Positions 7,848-17,809 of a DNA stretch of 64,000 bases are shown here, one piece after another. How positions within the stretch are numbered: the first letter of the stretch is position 1; the number at the start of each line of letters is the position of its first letter. Both the position numbers and the translations under genes were made by a program. Source of the DNA: Crocosphaera sp. UHCC 0190 (lineage in GTDB: Bacteria; Cyanobacteriota; Cyanobacteriia; Cyanobacteriales; Microcystaceae); assembly GCF_034932065.1 (NCBI RefSeq), contig NZ_JAYGHP010000002.1, positions 186,001 through 250,000 of the forward strand, in the 5' to 3' direction. Below the pieces are notes generated by a model that saw nothing but the letters and a program-made list of their open reading frames with translations, made no database searches and was not told the DNA's origin.

Positions 7848-8690
7848 TTATTCTCCTGGTGCAATAACTTTTTGTAAGTAAGCAATGCCTCTATCAAGTA
7901 ATAAACCAACTGCCCCAATATAGATGACTGCTAAAATGATTTCACTGATGTAATTTTGTTGGTAAGCATCCCAAATAAAGAAGCCAATTCCGACAATACC
8001 TGACATCACAATTTCTGCCGCAATAATGGCTAACCAAGCTAAACCAACCGCAATTCTTAAGCCTGTAAAAATGTAAGGTAAAGCAGAAGGAAGCAAAATC
8101 TTGAAAAAGAATTTTTGGTTGGATAATTGTAAGACTTGCTGCACATTAATGTAGTCTTGAGGAATCTGTTTTACGCCTTCAGTGGTATTAATTAAGATCG
8201 GCCAAACTGAAGTAATAAAGATGACGAAAATAGCAGCAGGTTGGTTTTGTTGAAGGGCAACTAAAGCAATAGGAACCCAAGCTAAAGGTGCTACCATGCG
8301 TAAGAATTGAAATAGGGGATCTAAAGCTTTATCAATTAACGGTTGTGTGCCGACTAAAATACCCACACTAATGCCCACAATAGCAGCTAAAGAATAGCCT
8401 TGGGCAACCCGTCCTAAACTGGCTAAAGTTTGCCAAAATAAGCCTTTATCTAATCCACCCCGATCATAAAAAGGATACAGTAATAAAGTACGAGTCCGCT
8501 CGTTTGTCCACAAACTACTAGGGGGAGGTAATTTAATTAAGCCAACCATTGAAACAAATTGCCATACCAATAAAAAGCCGAGGATTCCAAAAATAGGCAG
8601 CAATATTTCTTCTTTATTTTTCTTCCAAAAAGTTGACAAAAAGTTTTGACTATTAGAGCCATTTTTGCGGATTCTTGTCGTAGCTGTCAT
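7848..8690 (-). CDS. nrtB: Nitrate/nitrite ABC transporter permease NrtB
   Basis: Inner-membrane channel subunit, 280 residues with about six membrane segments. The cytoplasmic coupling loop facing the ATPases is recognisable in QKFFFKILLPSALPYIFTG, the binding-protein-dependent permease signature. The N-terminus is polar and basic before the first membrane segment. It lies between nrtA (41-base gap) and nrtC, so the four-gene transporter is complete in canonical A-B-C-D order. Confidence 0.94.
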   Translation of the reverse strand: MTATTRIRKNGSNSQNFLSTFWKKNKEEILLPIFGILGFLLVWQFVSMVGLIKLPPPSSLWTNERTRTLLLYPFYDRGGLDKGLFWQTLASLGRVAQGYSLAAIVGISVGILVGTQPLIDKALDPLFQFLRMVAPLAWVPIALVALQQNQPAAIFVIFITSVWPILINTTEGVKQIPQDYINVQQVLQLSNQKFFFKILLPSALPYIFTGLRIAVGLAWLAIIAAEIVMSGIVGIGFFIWDAYQQNYISEIILAVIYIGAVGLLLDRGIAYLQKVIAPGE

Positions 8691-8731
8691 CTTCTTTCTC
8701 TCCTGTTGTTGACTAATAATAATCGACTAAT

Positions 8732-10105
8732 TTAAACTCGTTTAATCTTGAGACTGTTTAAGTAAGCCTCTGGATTTTCTGGGTCAAATTGAACCCCATC
8801 AAAGAAGGTTTCAACACCTCTGGAGGTACTAGCAGGAATATCTGCCGCAAACCCTGCTTCCGTTGCTGCTTCACGCCAAATATCCTCGCGGTTTACCTTG
8901 TCAATAATTTGTTTGGCTGTGGCGATATCTTTAATTTTGTCCTTATGAAAACCCCAACGAATACTTTCAGTTAAGAACCAAAGATCATGACTTTTATAGG
9001 GATAAGAAACACTGCCTAAATCGTCTTTCCAATATAAAGGCCCCATGTTGAAATCGTTGATATCCGGTTGACCATCACCCATTTTGTACATTCCTTTATA
9101 GGGTGCTTGGAGAATATCAGGGGGAACATTAAAGTAATTTCTGCCCGCGACAATCTCAATTAATTCAGGGCGATTAGTGGGATCATCACACCATTGTTGT
9201 GCTTCCATCACTCCTTTTAAAATGGCTTTTGTCGCTTTAGGATTTTGGTCAACCCAATCACCACGAATGGCTAGGTATTCTTCGGGGTGAAATTTCCAAA
9301 TTTGAGCAGTCAACGCCGCCATGTGACCGATATCTTCGGTAACGATGCGATAGGGCCAAGGATCGCCCGTACTGAAAGCATCCATTGTGCCGTTACGCAT
9401 CCCTTGAACTGTTTCTGCTGGAGGTACAGCGAGTAAATCAATGTCTGTATCAGGATCAACGCCTCCGGCGGCAAACCAATAACGAATCCAGAAATCTTGG
9501 TTAACATTGGGGAAAGTATGGGCAGCTTTGAACTTTCTGCCGTTGGTTTGGGGAAACCCTTTAATATAGTCTGCCGCCTTGGTAATGTCTAAATGGAGTC
9601 CTTTTCCCGCGTGCATTCTGGCGACCGCAATGCCATTACCGTTGGTCACCAATTGTGCTAGAACATACATGGGTAATTTCTTTCCATTGGTAATAATTCC
9701 CTCTGTAATTAGGTGAGGCATGGGCATTTGCCATTGTCCCCCATCAATACCGCCCCCTTGGGAACCAATGGTTACGTTATCCCTAGCTGATGCCCAGTTT
9801 GCTTGTTTGGAGACTTCCACCTCTGTCATGCCATATTTGGCGAAAAAGCCCTTTTCTTGAGCAATAATTAAGGGGGCAGACTCCACAATGGGAATATAAC
9901 CTAATTTAATTTTTGTCGTTTCTGGAGTGGTTTCTGGTGTTAAAGCTGAAGGCGAACCTGCGGGGGATGGGGTTGTAGTTGGGGAATTATTGGCCGTGGG
10001 TTCGGGAGGATTGCCCAAACATCCTTTTAATAAGACTGCACTAGCCGCCGACATAGAGGCAGTTACTAAAAATTTACGACGAGATAAAGGTGAAAAATCG
10101 GACAT
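8732..10105 (-). CDS. nrtA: Nitrate/nitrite-binding lipoprotein NrtA
   Basis: Periplasmic substrate-binding subunit tethered to the plasma membrane. The N-terminus has a twin-arginine signal (SRRKFLVTA, residues 8-16) and a lipobox LLKGC with the lipidated cysteine at 29. A Thr/Ser/Pro-rich linker to about residue 60 follows, then the binding domain ([20 protein letters not shown]). It matches the C-terminal half of NrtC along its length. The start is supported by AGGAG about 9 bases upstream. First gene of the operon; nitrogen control by NtcA is expected from the family, but I could not find a convincing GTA-N8-TAC site. Confidence 0.95.
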   Translation of the reverse strand: MSDFSPLSRRKFLVTASMSAASAVLLKGCLGNPPEPTANNSPTTTPSPAGSPSALTPETTPETTKIKLGYIPIVESAPLIIAQEKGFFAKYGMTEVEVSKQANWASARDNVTIGSQGGGIDGGQWQMPMPHLITEGIITNGKKLPMYVLAQLVTNGNGIAVARMHAGKGLHLDITKAADYIKGFPQTNGRKFKAAHTFPNVNQDFWIRYWFAAGGVDPDTDIDLLAVPPAETVQGMRNGTMDAFSTGDPWPYRIVTEDIGHMAALTAQIWKFHPEEYLAIRGDWVDQNPKATKAILKGVMEAQQWCDDPTNRPELIEIVAGRNYFNVPPDILQAPYKGMYKMGDGQPDINDFNMGPLYWKDDLGSVSYPYKSHDLWFLTESIRWGFHKDKIKDIATAKQIIDKVNREDIWREAATEAGFAADIPASTSRGVETFFDGVQFDPENPEAYLNSLKIKRV

Positions 10106-10586
10106 AAAACTCTACTCCTGCTAATAAATTTAAACAGAAAAATGAACTGACATAATATTTGGAAAAAGGACTTAAAACCTTATCCAATAAAGCTTATAGC
10201 ACTAATATTAATTATTTTTATGAGTGCGTTTAGTTGAGGTTACTCAATGGGTTTTATTGATTTTGCTCAACTTGTTAAATCAGTTTAGCACCTTTATTTA
10301 AAAAAAACTTATTTTTGACCTCGTCAACCATAACAAAAAATTAATCATATTCATAAGTATAGTTTAATTTTTATGATTATTTAATTTACTAATGTATTTT
10401 ATCAATATATTGTTTTGTTATTCTACTTATAACTGGAGTTTATCAATAATTAAAACCGTAGGGGTCAACGGCTGTTGATCCCTACAATAGAAATAAGTAG
10501 AAGGAATTCGAGTTAAGTCGTATAGCCTATAAAATGTGATAAAATGCCATAAGTATTAATAAATCTTAGAACAAAAATATCAAACA
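10106..10586. promoter_or_regulatory. Divergent control region of nrtABCD and hicBA
   Basis: 481 AT-rich bases between divergent operons. The nrtA side holds a good ribosome-binding site. The hicB side holds an AT-rich, TATA-like stretch 25-65 bases before the ATG. No exact NtcA or NtcB site was found by eye. The only clear structure is the hairpin repeat at 10458-10485. Confidence 0.45.
10458..10485. repeat. Hairpin repeat upstream of hicBA
   Basis: Arms GTAGGGGTCAAC and GTTGATCCCTAC around a 4-base loop, with one G-T mismatch. It looks like another dispersed intergenic palindrome. It could also end transcripts from either side. Confidence 0.6.
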
Positions 10587-10826
10587 ATGAATCGTCTTGA
10601 GTTTCCGGTAGAATATAGTTTTGATGTTGAAACAAATTCAGTTATTGCAACTGTACCAGACTTAAATTATATTTCATCTTTTGGCAAAGATTTTACAGAA
10701 GCGGAACAGAATGTTATTGAAGCAGTTTTAGCTTATTTAGAAGCTTTAAAAATGGATGGTTTACCGATACCAAGTTGTCCGAAAAAGTCAACGGGAACTG
10801 TGCTATTAATTGAGTTAGTAGCATGA
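10587..10826 (+). CDS. hicB: HicB-family antitoxin
   Basis: A 79-residue partial-RNase-H-fold antitoxin (LEFPVEYSFDVETNSVIATVPDL, then EAEQNVIEAVLAYLEAL). It is short and ends soon after the fold, so it may lack a separate DNA-binding domain. The ATGA overlap with hicA couples their translation; the antitoxin is first, the reverse of the E. coli order but common elsewhere. This is the intact version of the remnant at 331-427, so two copies of one TA lineage have been present in the window. Confidence 0.85.
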   Translation: MNRLEFPVEYSFDVETNSVIATVPDLNYISSFGKDFTEAEQNVIEAVLAYLEALKMDGLPIPSCPKKSTGTVLLIELVA

Positions 10827-11047
10827 GTGAGCGTTTATCATCTATTACCGCTAAAAAGGCTCTACGGAAACTAAAAAAAGCAGGATTTAGAGAACACCAT
10901 CAACGAGGTAGTCATTTGGTTTTAAAGCATTCTGATGGTCGAATGGTAGTTTTACCAATTCATAGTAGTGATATTCCTAAAGGTACACTATATAATATTG
11001 TTGTTAATCAGTCTAAATTAAGTATAGAAGAATGGAATAATCTTTAA
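10823..11047 (+). CDS. hicA: HicA-family mRNA interferase toxin
   Basis: A 74-residue basic toxin with the double-stranded-RNA-binding-like fold. The catalytic histidine is H31 in RGSHLVLKH, followed by VLPIHSSDIPKGTLYNIV, all typical of HicA. The toxin cuts mRNA independently of ribosomes and is neutralised by HicB. The start overlaps the hicB stop. The gene ends 22 bases before the convergent GH10-like gene. Confidence 0.87.
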   Translation: MSERLSSITAKKALRKLKKAGFREHHQRGSHLVLKHSDGRMVVLPIHSSDIPKGTLYNIVVNQSKLSIEEWNNL

Positions 11048-11069
11048 AGAAAATATAAATTATCCTCTT

Positions 11070-12554
11070 TTATCGACAAAATCGCCGACTTTGATCAAAT
11101 TCTGGTTCTTGCCAAGAAAAGGCAAAATGACTAAGCGATCGCAGTTGAGGAAACTTAGCCCGAATTGCTGCCATTTGTGTCTCTAAAGTGGGACGGTTAT
11201 CTTGAGTTTTGCCCCATACTCCGGCGATCGCCGGAGTAATTTTAACTTTAGGGGGAGACATTTTCACGACCCGTTCCACTTGTTTAACAATACAAGCAGC
11301 ATCCTTGCAGAGTCCATAGGCCATAGGATGAAACTCTAAAGAAGGGGGAAATTTATCCCATGCTTGCAAACGAGAGTCAAACCCTCTGTCTCCGACTAAT
11401 TGATTCCCATCAGGAAAAAACACCGCCCCCGCAGGGATACCGTTACGTTCTACTGCTGAAGCTGCAAAAGAGACAAAATTGATGACACCTTGGGCAGCAT
11501 GGGCAACGGCAAGATACCACAAATCTGTCTTTAACCGTTGATAGCGCACTTGTAACGAGTCTTTTCCTTCTGTTGCCGGAGGGACACGCCCTTGCCATAA
11601 AGGGGAACCCTCATCAGGATAGATTTTATCCACTTCTAAGACATCATTAACCGTAATATAGCCTTTCGTGACGTAACGTTGAATTAAATCCCGTCCTTTG
11701 TTATTTAAACCCCGTTCATAGAACGCTTGTTGAGAGGCTGCACTATAAATCCAAAGATCCTTGACCTTTCCCACTGCTGACTGGGTTCCTGTGCCTCTAG
11801 GGTAGCGTACATAATCGAATAATACCCCATCGGGTCGCCGTTTGAGAACAGCTTGCAGTAGACTGTAATAGTCAGTTTGGGCTTGACGATTATAGGGATC
11901 AACAAAGGCCTGAGATTGATCATGAACAAACTTAGTGCTATCTTGTCCCTTGCCATTCCTTGCTAAGACAGATTGGCGATCGCTTCGTTGAGCATAGACA
12001 TAGCCAAAATTTAGGGTAAATACCCAAGCATAGACTTTAAGTCCCCGTTCTCGTCCCTTTTGGATAGCTTGGGCTAACAAATCTACTCTTTCGGCCCCTG
12101 GTGTCCGCACAACGGTGTCCCAAGGGGTCGGGTTATCTGCGGGAGGTAACAAGACCTGACTATCAGCAAAAACCTCTACATAAACCGTATTATAACCCTT
12201 ATTAACAATACGATCTAACACTGCCTCAACGGAACCAGGACGCACATCACAGGGATAGAAGCGTAACCAAATTGCTTGTTCTTGGGGCCAAGTTTGGGCG
12301 CGACAACGACGTAATTCTTCAGCCTGTTTTCGCACTAAAATTTGATAGTTTTTTGTGTCTTCTGGATCACCTTTTAGGGCTGTTTGTAAGAAATTTTCCT
12401 TCATAGCGATCGCATCAGGAGAAAATTGACAATAATTCCCTATTGCTGCTTGTACGGCCTTGATTTGTGTCAGGGGAATTATGGAATTTCCCAGAATAAC
12501 AAGACTCCCGATGATACTCTGTAGAAGTTTTTGAGTAAGCGATCGCTGATTCAC
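11070..12554 (-). CDS. Secreted GH10-like glycosyl hydrolase family protein
   Basis: 494 residues with an N-terminal hydrophobic signal (about residues 10-36, ending KAVQA). A TIM-barrel domain of the family-10-like glycosylhydrolase group (GHL10/DUF187 type) follows: AIWLRFYPCDVRPGSVEAVLDRI, GYNTVYVEVFADSQ, RGLKVYAWVFTLNFG and DGVLFDYVRYPRG, where the aspartate of the last motif is a likely active-site residue. Probably acts outside the plasma membrane on a cell-wall or extracellular glycan; the substrate is unknown. Several HIP1 sites lie within the gene. Psb27 follows after a 127-base gap and may be separate. Confidence 0.75.
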   Translation of the reverse strand: MNQRSLTQKLLQSIIGSLVILGNSIIPLTQIKAVQAAIGNYCQFSPDAIAMKENFLQTALKGDPEDTKNYQILVRKQAEELRRCRAQTWPQEQAIWLRFYPCDVRPGSVEAVLDRIVNKGYNTVYVEVFADSQVLLPPADNPTPWDTVVRTPGAERVDLLAQAIQKGRERGLKVYAWVFTLNFGYVYAQRSDRQSVLARNGKGQDSTKFVHDQSQAFVDPYNRQAQTDYYSLLQAVLKRRPDGVLFDYVRYPRGTGTQSAVGKVKDLWIYSAASQQAFYERGLNNKGRDLIQRYVTKGYITVNDVLEVDKIYPDEGSPLWQGRVPPATEGKDSLQVRYQRLKTDLWYLAVAHAAQGVINFVSFAASAVERNGIPAGAVFFPDGNQLVGDRGFDSRLQAWDKFPPSLEFHPMAYGLCKDAACIVKQVERVVKMSPPKVKITPAIAGVWGKTQDNRPTLETQMAAIRAKFPQLRSLSHFAFSWQEPEFDQSRRFCR

Positions 12555-12680
12555 TGATATTCCCTCTCTCGGTATCTGGATATAACTGTAGATTGTTATG
12601 GGTTAATTGTTCCTCATACCAAGAATAAAAAAAGGCTTGATTACTCAAACCTCAGATAATTTTATAAGTCATGAAATTGA

Positions 12681-13085
12681 TTAGATTCCGCGTTTAACAG
12701 CGACTTCTGCTTGTTTTAACTCTTGTTTTAAACGGGTTTTTAATTTTTCAGGAATGGGGCGACTACCATAGGAGGTGTAATAACCAGCTAAAGAATTTAA
12801 CGCCGTTTGCATGGTGGTAAAGGAACGAAGGCCACCGGATGAATTATTGCGTCGATAGCGAGAAATATAATCATTAATTTGCTCTTTAGCTAAAGACTGA
12901 ATCTCTTTTATATTGTCAGCATCCTTGGGTAAATCAAGGGCTGTGGTTAGAGTTTCAATGACGTTTAGGGTATCTTGACTATAATTGCCAGTAAGTCCCG
13001 TTGAACTATTAGCACAACCCGTCAGAGAAATGACTGCCACTAAAATGAGGGCAAGAAGGCGCGATAAGTAGGATTTGAAAAACAT
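12681..13085 (-). CDS. psb27: Photosystem II assembly lipoprotein Psb27
   Basis: A lumenal assembly factor that binds CP43 and keeps the oxygen-evolving cluster from assembling too early; it acts in photosystem II biogenesis and repair. 134 residues: a signal peptide with lipobox ISLTGC (Cys 24), then the four-helix bundle (YSQDTLNVIETLTTALDLP, AKEQINDYISRYRRN, TMQTALNSLAGYYTSYG). Length and motifs match the family. A single-gene unit next to the GH10-like gene. Confidence 0.93.
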   Translation of the reverse strand: MFFKSYLSRLLALILVAVISLTGCANSSTGLTGNYSQDTLNVIETLTTALDLPKDADNIKEIQSLAKEQINDYISRYRRNNSSGGLRSFTTMQTALNSLAGYYTSYGSRPIPEKLKTRLKQELKQAEVAVKRGI

Positions 13086-13271
13086 GATAAATTTGTCAAT
13101 AAAATTAGGTGATCCCAGAATTTAACTATCCTATCCTAGAAAGGGTTACTCAGTGAAGCCTATTTAGACCCCGTCAAGCTTGGGTGTCGTAACATCAGTC
13201 ACGGCGCATCTTTGCGATTTCCTGAATAATGGTTCTAACAATCTTGTTTTATTCCTATCATCTCAGAAAGC

Positions 13272-14759
13272 ATGAGCGAAATTTTCACCAAAAAAGTCTG
13301 GTTTTCTAACGTCAAAAATGATTTATTAGCGGGGGCCGTGGTTGCCTTAGCCCTAATCCCCGAAGCGATCGCCTTTTCTATTATTGCAGGAGTTGACCCC
13401 CAAGTGGGATTATACGCCTCTTTTTCCATTGCCATTATTACCGCTATTATCGGGGGTCGTCCTGGCATGATTTCCGCCGCAACGGGTGCCATGGCCTTAT
13501 TAATGACCACTTTAGTCAGAGATCATGGATTACAATATTTACTGGCTACCACCGTCCTCACTGGTATTCTACAAATCCTTTGGGGTTGGGTCAAACTGGG
13601 AAATCAAATGCGCTTTGTTCCTAGGGCGGTAATGGTGGGGTTTGTCAATGCTTTGGCTATTCTTATCTTTCAGGCCCAACTTCCCCAGTTTGCAGGGGCA
13701 TCTTGGTTAGTCTATGGAATGGTAGCCGCTGGTTTAGGCATTATTTACGGTTTACCTCGATTTACCAAAGTCGTTCCCTCTCCTTTAGTCGCTATTGTCG
13801 TTATTACTGCCGTTTCTTGGGCCGCAGGATGGCAAGTACACACAGTAGGAGATGAGGGAACCCTCCCCACTAGCTTACCGATGTTTTTGCTGCCTGAAGT
13901 CCCCTTTAATTTTGAAACCTTACAAATTATTCTGCCCTATGCTTTAGGCCTGTCTTTAGTGGGGTTAGTTGAATCCTTTTTAACGGCTAATGTAATTGAT
14001 GATTTAACGGATACTTCTAGTAATAAAAATCAAGAAGCTTTGGCCCAAGGGGTGGCTAATATTGTAACGGGATTTTTTGGGGGAATGGCCGGATGTGCGA
14101 TGATTGGTCAATCGGTGATTAATATTCGCTCTGGGGGAAGGGCCCGTCTTTCTACCTTGAGTGCGGGAATTTTTCTGTTTATCTTTATTTTGGTGTTTGG
14201 GGACTGGGTAGCGCGTATTCCTATGGCTGCTTTAGTAGCAGTCATGATTATGGTATCTATTAGTACCTTTAATTGGCAATCTATTCATCCTCGTTCTTTT
14301 CGTAAAGTACCCAAAAATGAAACCACAGTGATGATTACAACAGTATTAATTACGGTATTAACTCATAATTTGGCCGTCGGGGTAATTATTGGTGTGGCCA
14401 TGAGTGCTATTTTCTTTAGTCGTAAAATTGCTAACCTAATTTTTATTGATTCTTTCTTAGATGAAGCAGCAAGTAAAAGGATTTATAGTGTTAATGGTCA
14501 AATCTTTTTTGTCTCTGTTGATAGTTTCTTGAGTTCCTTTGATTTTCGGGAAGAATTAGCCCATGTTATTGTTGATTTAACTCATGCTCATTTGTGGGAT
14601 CAATCTGCAGTTGATGCGGTGGATAAAGTAGTCTTACGATTCCGTAGACGGGGCGTAAAAGTTGAATTAGTTGGCTTAAATGAAGCCAGTGCAACCTTAT
14701 TAGAAAGGTTAGCTATTCATGATGAACCAGATGCTTTGGGAAAGATGGCAAGTCATTAA
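13272..14759 (+). CDS. SulP/SLC26-family anion transporter
   Basis: 495 residues with 10-12 membrane segments and a C-terminal STAS domain from about residue 400 ([17 protein letters not shown], then [20 protein letters not shown]). The SulP N-terminal signature is [23 protein letters not shown]. Family members carry sulfate, bicarbonate or other anions with sodium or protons. It is shorter than BicA and its N-terminus differs, so I do not call it BicA. Monocistronic, on the opposite strand to psb27. Confidence 0.87.
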   Translation: MSEIFTKKVWFSNVKNDLLAGAVVALALIPEAIAFSIIAGVDPQVGLYASFSIAIITAIIGGRPGMISAATGAMALLMTTLVRDHGLQYLLATTVLTGILQILWGWVKLGNQMRFVPRAVMVGFVNALAILIFQAQLPQFAGASWLVYGMVAAGLGIIYGLPRFTKVVPSPLVAIVVITAVSWAAGWQVHTVGDEGTLPTSLPMFLLPEVPFNFETLQIILPYALGLSLVGLVESFLTANVIDDLTDTSSNKNQEALAQGVANIVTGFFGGMAGCAMIGQSVINIRSGGRARLSTLSAGIFLFIFILVFGDWVARIPMAALVAVMIMVSISTFNWQSIHPRSFRKVPKNETTVMITTVLITVLTHNLAVGVIIGVAMSAIFFSRKIANLIFIDSFLDEAASKRIYSVNGQIFFVSVDSFLSSFDFREELAHVIVDLTHAHLWDQSAVDAVDKVVLRFRRRGVKVELVGLNEASATLLERLAIHDEPDALGKMASH

Positions 14760-14887
14760 TTTTTTCAGTAAGGGCTTAATAATATTAAGCCCTTACGACT
14801 ATCACTTGGTTTTTTTTAGGTATGACTTAACGTTTTTTTGATTTTTCTCGATTATACTAACCTTAATGATCTTTTGCGCCATCAAAT

Positions 14888-15490
14888 ATGTTATCTCCTT
14901 TAATCGAAGCTCTCGAAAGAATTAGGTATTGGTTAGAACAAAATCTTCCTGAGTCAGCAGCGGCTCTTGAACCTGGCTTAAGTATATCAGAAATTGAAGC
15001 ATTATTATCCGCTTTTCCCTTTCAGTTACCCGCAGAAATTTACACCCTTTATCAATGGCGTAATGGTAGCAGTAGTCAAGACTATAATTTTTTCCCTTTT
15101 CATTGGTTTCTTCCTTTAGATGTAGCTCTTTCTTTTATTGAAGAAGAAAAACAAATTCAGGCGCAATTAACTAACCATTCTGAGGCTTCTTGGAATGATT
15201 GTTGGTTTCCTTTTTCAAGGTTTCAAGGTGATTATTATATTATCAAAGGTTCTGAAAATTGCCAGGCTTTTTCTCCTGTTTATCTCGTCTTTCAAGAAGA
15301 TAGAGAGGTAGATGATCCTTGGATGGTTTATAGTAGTTTAACCACTATGATGTTATCTTTGGCAGAAGGTTATGAAACAGGAGCTTACTATCTTGATGAG
15401 AATAAAATTATTAATACGGATGAGTCTGCTATTGATAAAATAGAGCGCAAATATAATCCAGAAATTGATAATTATCTTGATGATGATTAA
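14888..15490 (+). CDS. SMI1/KNR4-family protein
   Basis: A 200-residue acidic soluble protein with the SMI1/KNR4 core: SISEIEALLSAFPFQLPAEIYTLYQWRNGSS (residues 37-67), then FFPFHWFLPLDVAL and CWFPFSRFQGDYYII. In bacteria this superfamily includes immunity proteins against polymorphic toxins as well as house-keeping proteins. No toxin gene adjoins it, so the role is open. Own promoter likely; an AATAAG-rich stretch and a terminator follow. Confidence 0.75.
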   Translation: MLSPLIEALERIRYWLEQNLPESAAALEPGLSISEIEALLSAFPFQLPAEIYTLYQWRNGSSSQDYNFFPFHWFLPLDVALSFIEEEKQIQAQLTNHSEASWNDCWFPFSRFQGDYYIIKGSENCQAFSPVYLVFQEDREVDDPWMVYSSLTTMMLSLAEGYETGAYYLDENKIINTDESAIDKIERKYNPEIDNYLDDD

Positions 15491-15594
15491 GATAATAAGT
15501 AATAAGTAATAAGAATAAGCTAAATCAATACTTACAGACAGACTGAAGCCAGCCTGATACTATACAAACTAAGCCTCCCTTCGCAGTCTAAATT

Positions 15595-15615
15595 AAACCC
15601 GCGCAGGCGGGTTTT
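15595..15615. terminator. Bidirectional hairpin terminator
   Basis: 8-base arms AAACCCGC/GCGGGTTT with a 4-base loop, between two convergent genes. T-rich on the right and A-rich on the left, so it can serve both strands. A 14-base palindrome AACCCTTAAGGGTT follows near 15631. Confidence 0.8.
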
Positions 15616-15696
15616 GTCTGTATAGCTTAACCCTTAAGGGTTTGATCCTATAATTTCTAATAGTTTTAGACAGTAGGTTTGGTAGAGCTAAAAAAA

Positions 15697-16536
15697 TCAA
15701 CTAAATTGCTCTTTTAAAAAGGCTTCAACCGCTTTATTAAAAGCATCTGGTTCGACTAAAAACGCCCAATGATTGCCAGGAACTTCAACAATTTGTAACC
15801 GTTTTAAATACTTTTTATAAGGTTTAAGTTGCCATTCAGTTCTATTCAGTCCTTGTTGGGGTTTAATCAATAAAGTAGGTAGATCAATTACTTGAGTTAA
15901 TCCTGAATATTTCATCACTTCTTCAAAAATTTCATCCCTCGCTTGCGGCATAAATTTACTACCCCATTTTCCCTCTATTTTTTCTTCTATTGCTAACTGA
16001 AAAACTTGCTGTTGTAAGGGACTCCACCCACGATATTGTTTTAAACTACGAGCTAATTTTTCAGCTTCTTCATAACTATTAAATGGCCCCATGGCTTTCA
16101 AAAATGGCAAGACTTTATATAACAAAGGAAAGGTAACTTTAAACATTGATGGCATTTTATCAATAAAAAACGGATCTATTAAAATTAAATTTTTAAACCT
16201 TTCAGGCTGTTTAGTCGCCCAAATTGCTGCTAATTTTGCTGACCAAGAATGGGCGATAATTGTCGCAGAATTCCAGCCAAAATAACTCATTAAAGCATCT
16301 AAATCATTAATATAATCAGAGAATTTATAACCTGTTTCCGGTTTACTACTTTCCCCATGCCCCCGCAAATCAGGGGCAATAATATGATAATTTGGGGCTA
16401 AATAATCCCCTAAACTTGACCAAACCCATCCCAGATCAGCTAACCCATGTAATAATAACAAAGGCTCTTGACCTTGGGACCATTCTAAATAGGATAATTC
16501 AACCTTTCCTAACTTCAAACTTTTGCGTTCAACCAT
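15697..16536 (-). CDS. Alpha/beta hydrolase
   Basis: 279 residues with a complete alpha/beta hydrolase plan: LLLLHGLADLGWVW (oxyanion region, 26-39), IIAPDLRGHGESSKP, and the nucleophile elbow AHSWSAK with Ser 97. The acid is likely in the strand ending LPTLLIKPQQG, and the catalytic His is in VPGNHWAF. No signal peptide. Substrate unknown; epoxide hydrolase or esterase-like. The ATG directly abuts the stop codon of the phosphatase gene, so they form an operon. Confidence 0.82.
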   Translation of the reverse strand: MVERKSLKLGKVELSYLEWSQGQEPLLLLHGLADLGWVWSSLGDYLAPNYHIIAPDLRGHGESSKPETGYKFSDYINDLDALMSYFGWNSATIIAHSWSAKLAAIWATKQPERFKNLILIDPFFIDKMPSMFKVTFPLLYKVLPFLKAMGPFNSYEEAEKLARSLKQYRGWSPLQQQVFQLAIEEKIEGKWGSKFMPQARDEIFEEVMKYSGLTQVIDLPTLLIKPQQGLNRTEWQLKPYKKYLKRLQIVEVPGNHWAFLVEPDAFNKAVEAFLKEQFS

Positions 16537-17343
16537 CTATAAAATACACTCTACCAAAGGTTTAAATAAAGGCACAAATTCAGCTTGACTCACCACCAAA
16601 CAAGGAAAAGAATATCTACCATAATTTCGACCAATTGTCAAGGGAAAAATTGACTCATCTTTTAAAGAAATCAAAACGCCGCCAGCAGCTTGAATAATCA
16701 CCCAAACGGCTGCAATATCCCACACTTTCGGAGTCGCTTCTACTCCCCCTAATGCTGCCCCACAAGCCACCAATAATATGTTATAACTTGCTACTCCAAT
16801 CATGCGAATTTTACAAGGAAAAGGCTTTTGTAAGATCTTTATACTTCGAGCGCAAAGATTAAATAAATGACCCTTACTTGGTGTATCCTTGCTCGTGTGA
16901 ATGGGTTTGCCATTAACATAGGCCCCTGTCGGCCCCGTTAACCCCGTTTCCCCATACCAATACCCATAAAAAGACTGTTGTAATTGGGGAAGATAAACAA
17001 ACCCAAATACAGGAGTTCCTCGATACAATAAACCCAAAGAAATAGACCAGATGGGAATGCCTCTGGTAAAATTGGTCGTGCCATCAATGGGATCAACGAT
17101 CCAACACCAATCTTGAGCCGGGAAAATATGGGTCGTTTCTTCCGTTAAAACCCCATGCTCAGGGAATTGAGCCATGATCGCTTCCCGAATGGCCTGATCG
17201 GCCCAGCGATCGCCTTCAGTCACCAAAGAGCCATCCTCTTTCATCTTAGGGGAGATGTTCCCAGACTGCTCAATCAGGGGAGCCGCGATCGCTTTCGTAG
17301 TGGTTTGACAGAAGCTTAACACCTCACACCAAAATTGTTCCAT
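16537..17343 (-). CDS. Inositol monophosphatase-family phosphatase
   Basis: 268 residues. Metal-binding motif WIVDPIDGTTNFTRGIP (about 81-97), upstream glutamates in GVLTEETTH, and the second motif KVWDIAAVWVIIQAAGG place it in the lithium-sensitive phosphatase superfamily. These enzymes remove phosphate from inositol phosphate, histidinol phosphate, PAP or fructose bisphosphate with magnesium; the substrate here cannot be told. It is directly followed by the hydrolase with no gap. Confidence 0.87.
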   Translation of the reverse strand: MEQFWCEVLSFCQTTTKAIAAPLIEQSGNISPKMKEDGSLVTEGDRWADQAIREAIMAQFPEHGVLTEETTHIFPAQDWCWIVDPIDGTTNFTRGIPIWSISLGLLYRGTPVFGFVYLPQLQQSFYGYWYGETGLTGPTGAYVNGKPIHTSKDTPSKGHLFNLCARSIKILQKPFPCKIRMIGVASYNILLVACGAALGGVEATPKVWDIAAVWVIIQAAGGVLISLKDESIFPLTIGRNYGRYSFPCLVVSQAEFVPLFKPLVECIL

Positions 17344-17594
17344 AGTCTTACTCAGTTATCAAACGAGAAAAAATTCCTGCATTAATCATTATGTCAACCA
17401 TAGAAGGGATAAGACGAGAAAGCAAGCAGATTTGAGCAATTAGATTATGAAGATTCCCTGATGAAAGGTGGACACAAGTGTTATGCTAGAAACTAATTTT
17501 TAAATATTCGGGATTGAGTATTTCAACTCAAAACCTTCAAATTTATCACTAATACTCATTTCTCTCCTTGCTAAACACCCATGAGGCTATATCG

Positions 17595-17792
17595 ATGCTC
17601 TCAGCGACCTCAAAAAAAATTATAATACTCCGTAATTATTTGATCCTTATGGGCATGGTTACAGTGGTGATTACTGGCCTAGGAGGTCTTTTTGATAACC
17701 CTGATCGCATGGGACAAAAAGATCGCCTGAATAACTATGGTCGTTATATCAGTGCCGGATTTGTCAATCAAGCTCAGAAAATTGGCCGTTAA
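17595..17792 (+). CDS. Small single-span membrane protein
   Basis: A 65-residue protein: a short basic start (MLSATSKKIIILRN), one membrane helix (YLILMGMVTVVITGLGGLF), and a polar tail (DNPDRMGQKDRLNNYGRYIS) that would lie in the periplasm or lumen. I use the ATG at 17595 because GAGG lies 8 bases before it; a TTG 27 bases upstream is the alternative. Family not recognised. It converges on the DUF389 gene with an 18-base gap. Confidence 0.55.
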   Translation: MLSATSKKIIILRNYLILMGMVTVVITGLGGLFDNPDRMGQKDRLNNYGRYISAGFVNQAQKIGR

Positions 17793-17809
17793 TCCCTCAA
17801 TTACGTTTC

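Noticed and set aside
10106-10586. NtcA-binding site expected upstream of nrtA
   Set aside because: I scanned for GTA-N8-TAC and near variants on both strands and found none good enough to report. Absence by eye is not proof.
15491-15520. AATAAG-type short repeats
   Set aside because: Looks CRISPR-like at first glance because it is tandem, but the units are 7 bases with no spacers; simple-sequence DNA. No CRISPR array was seen anywhere in the window.
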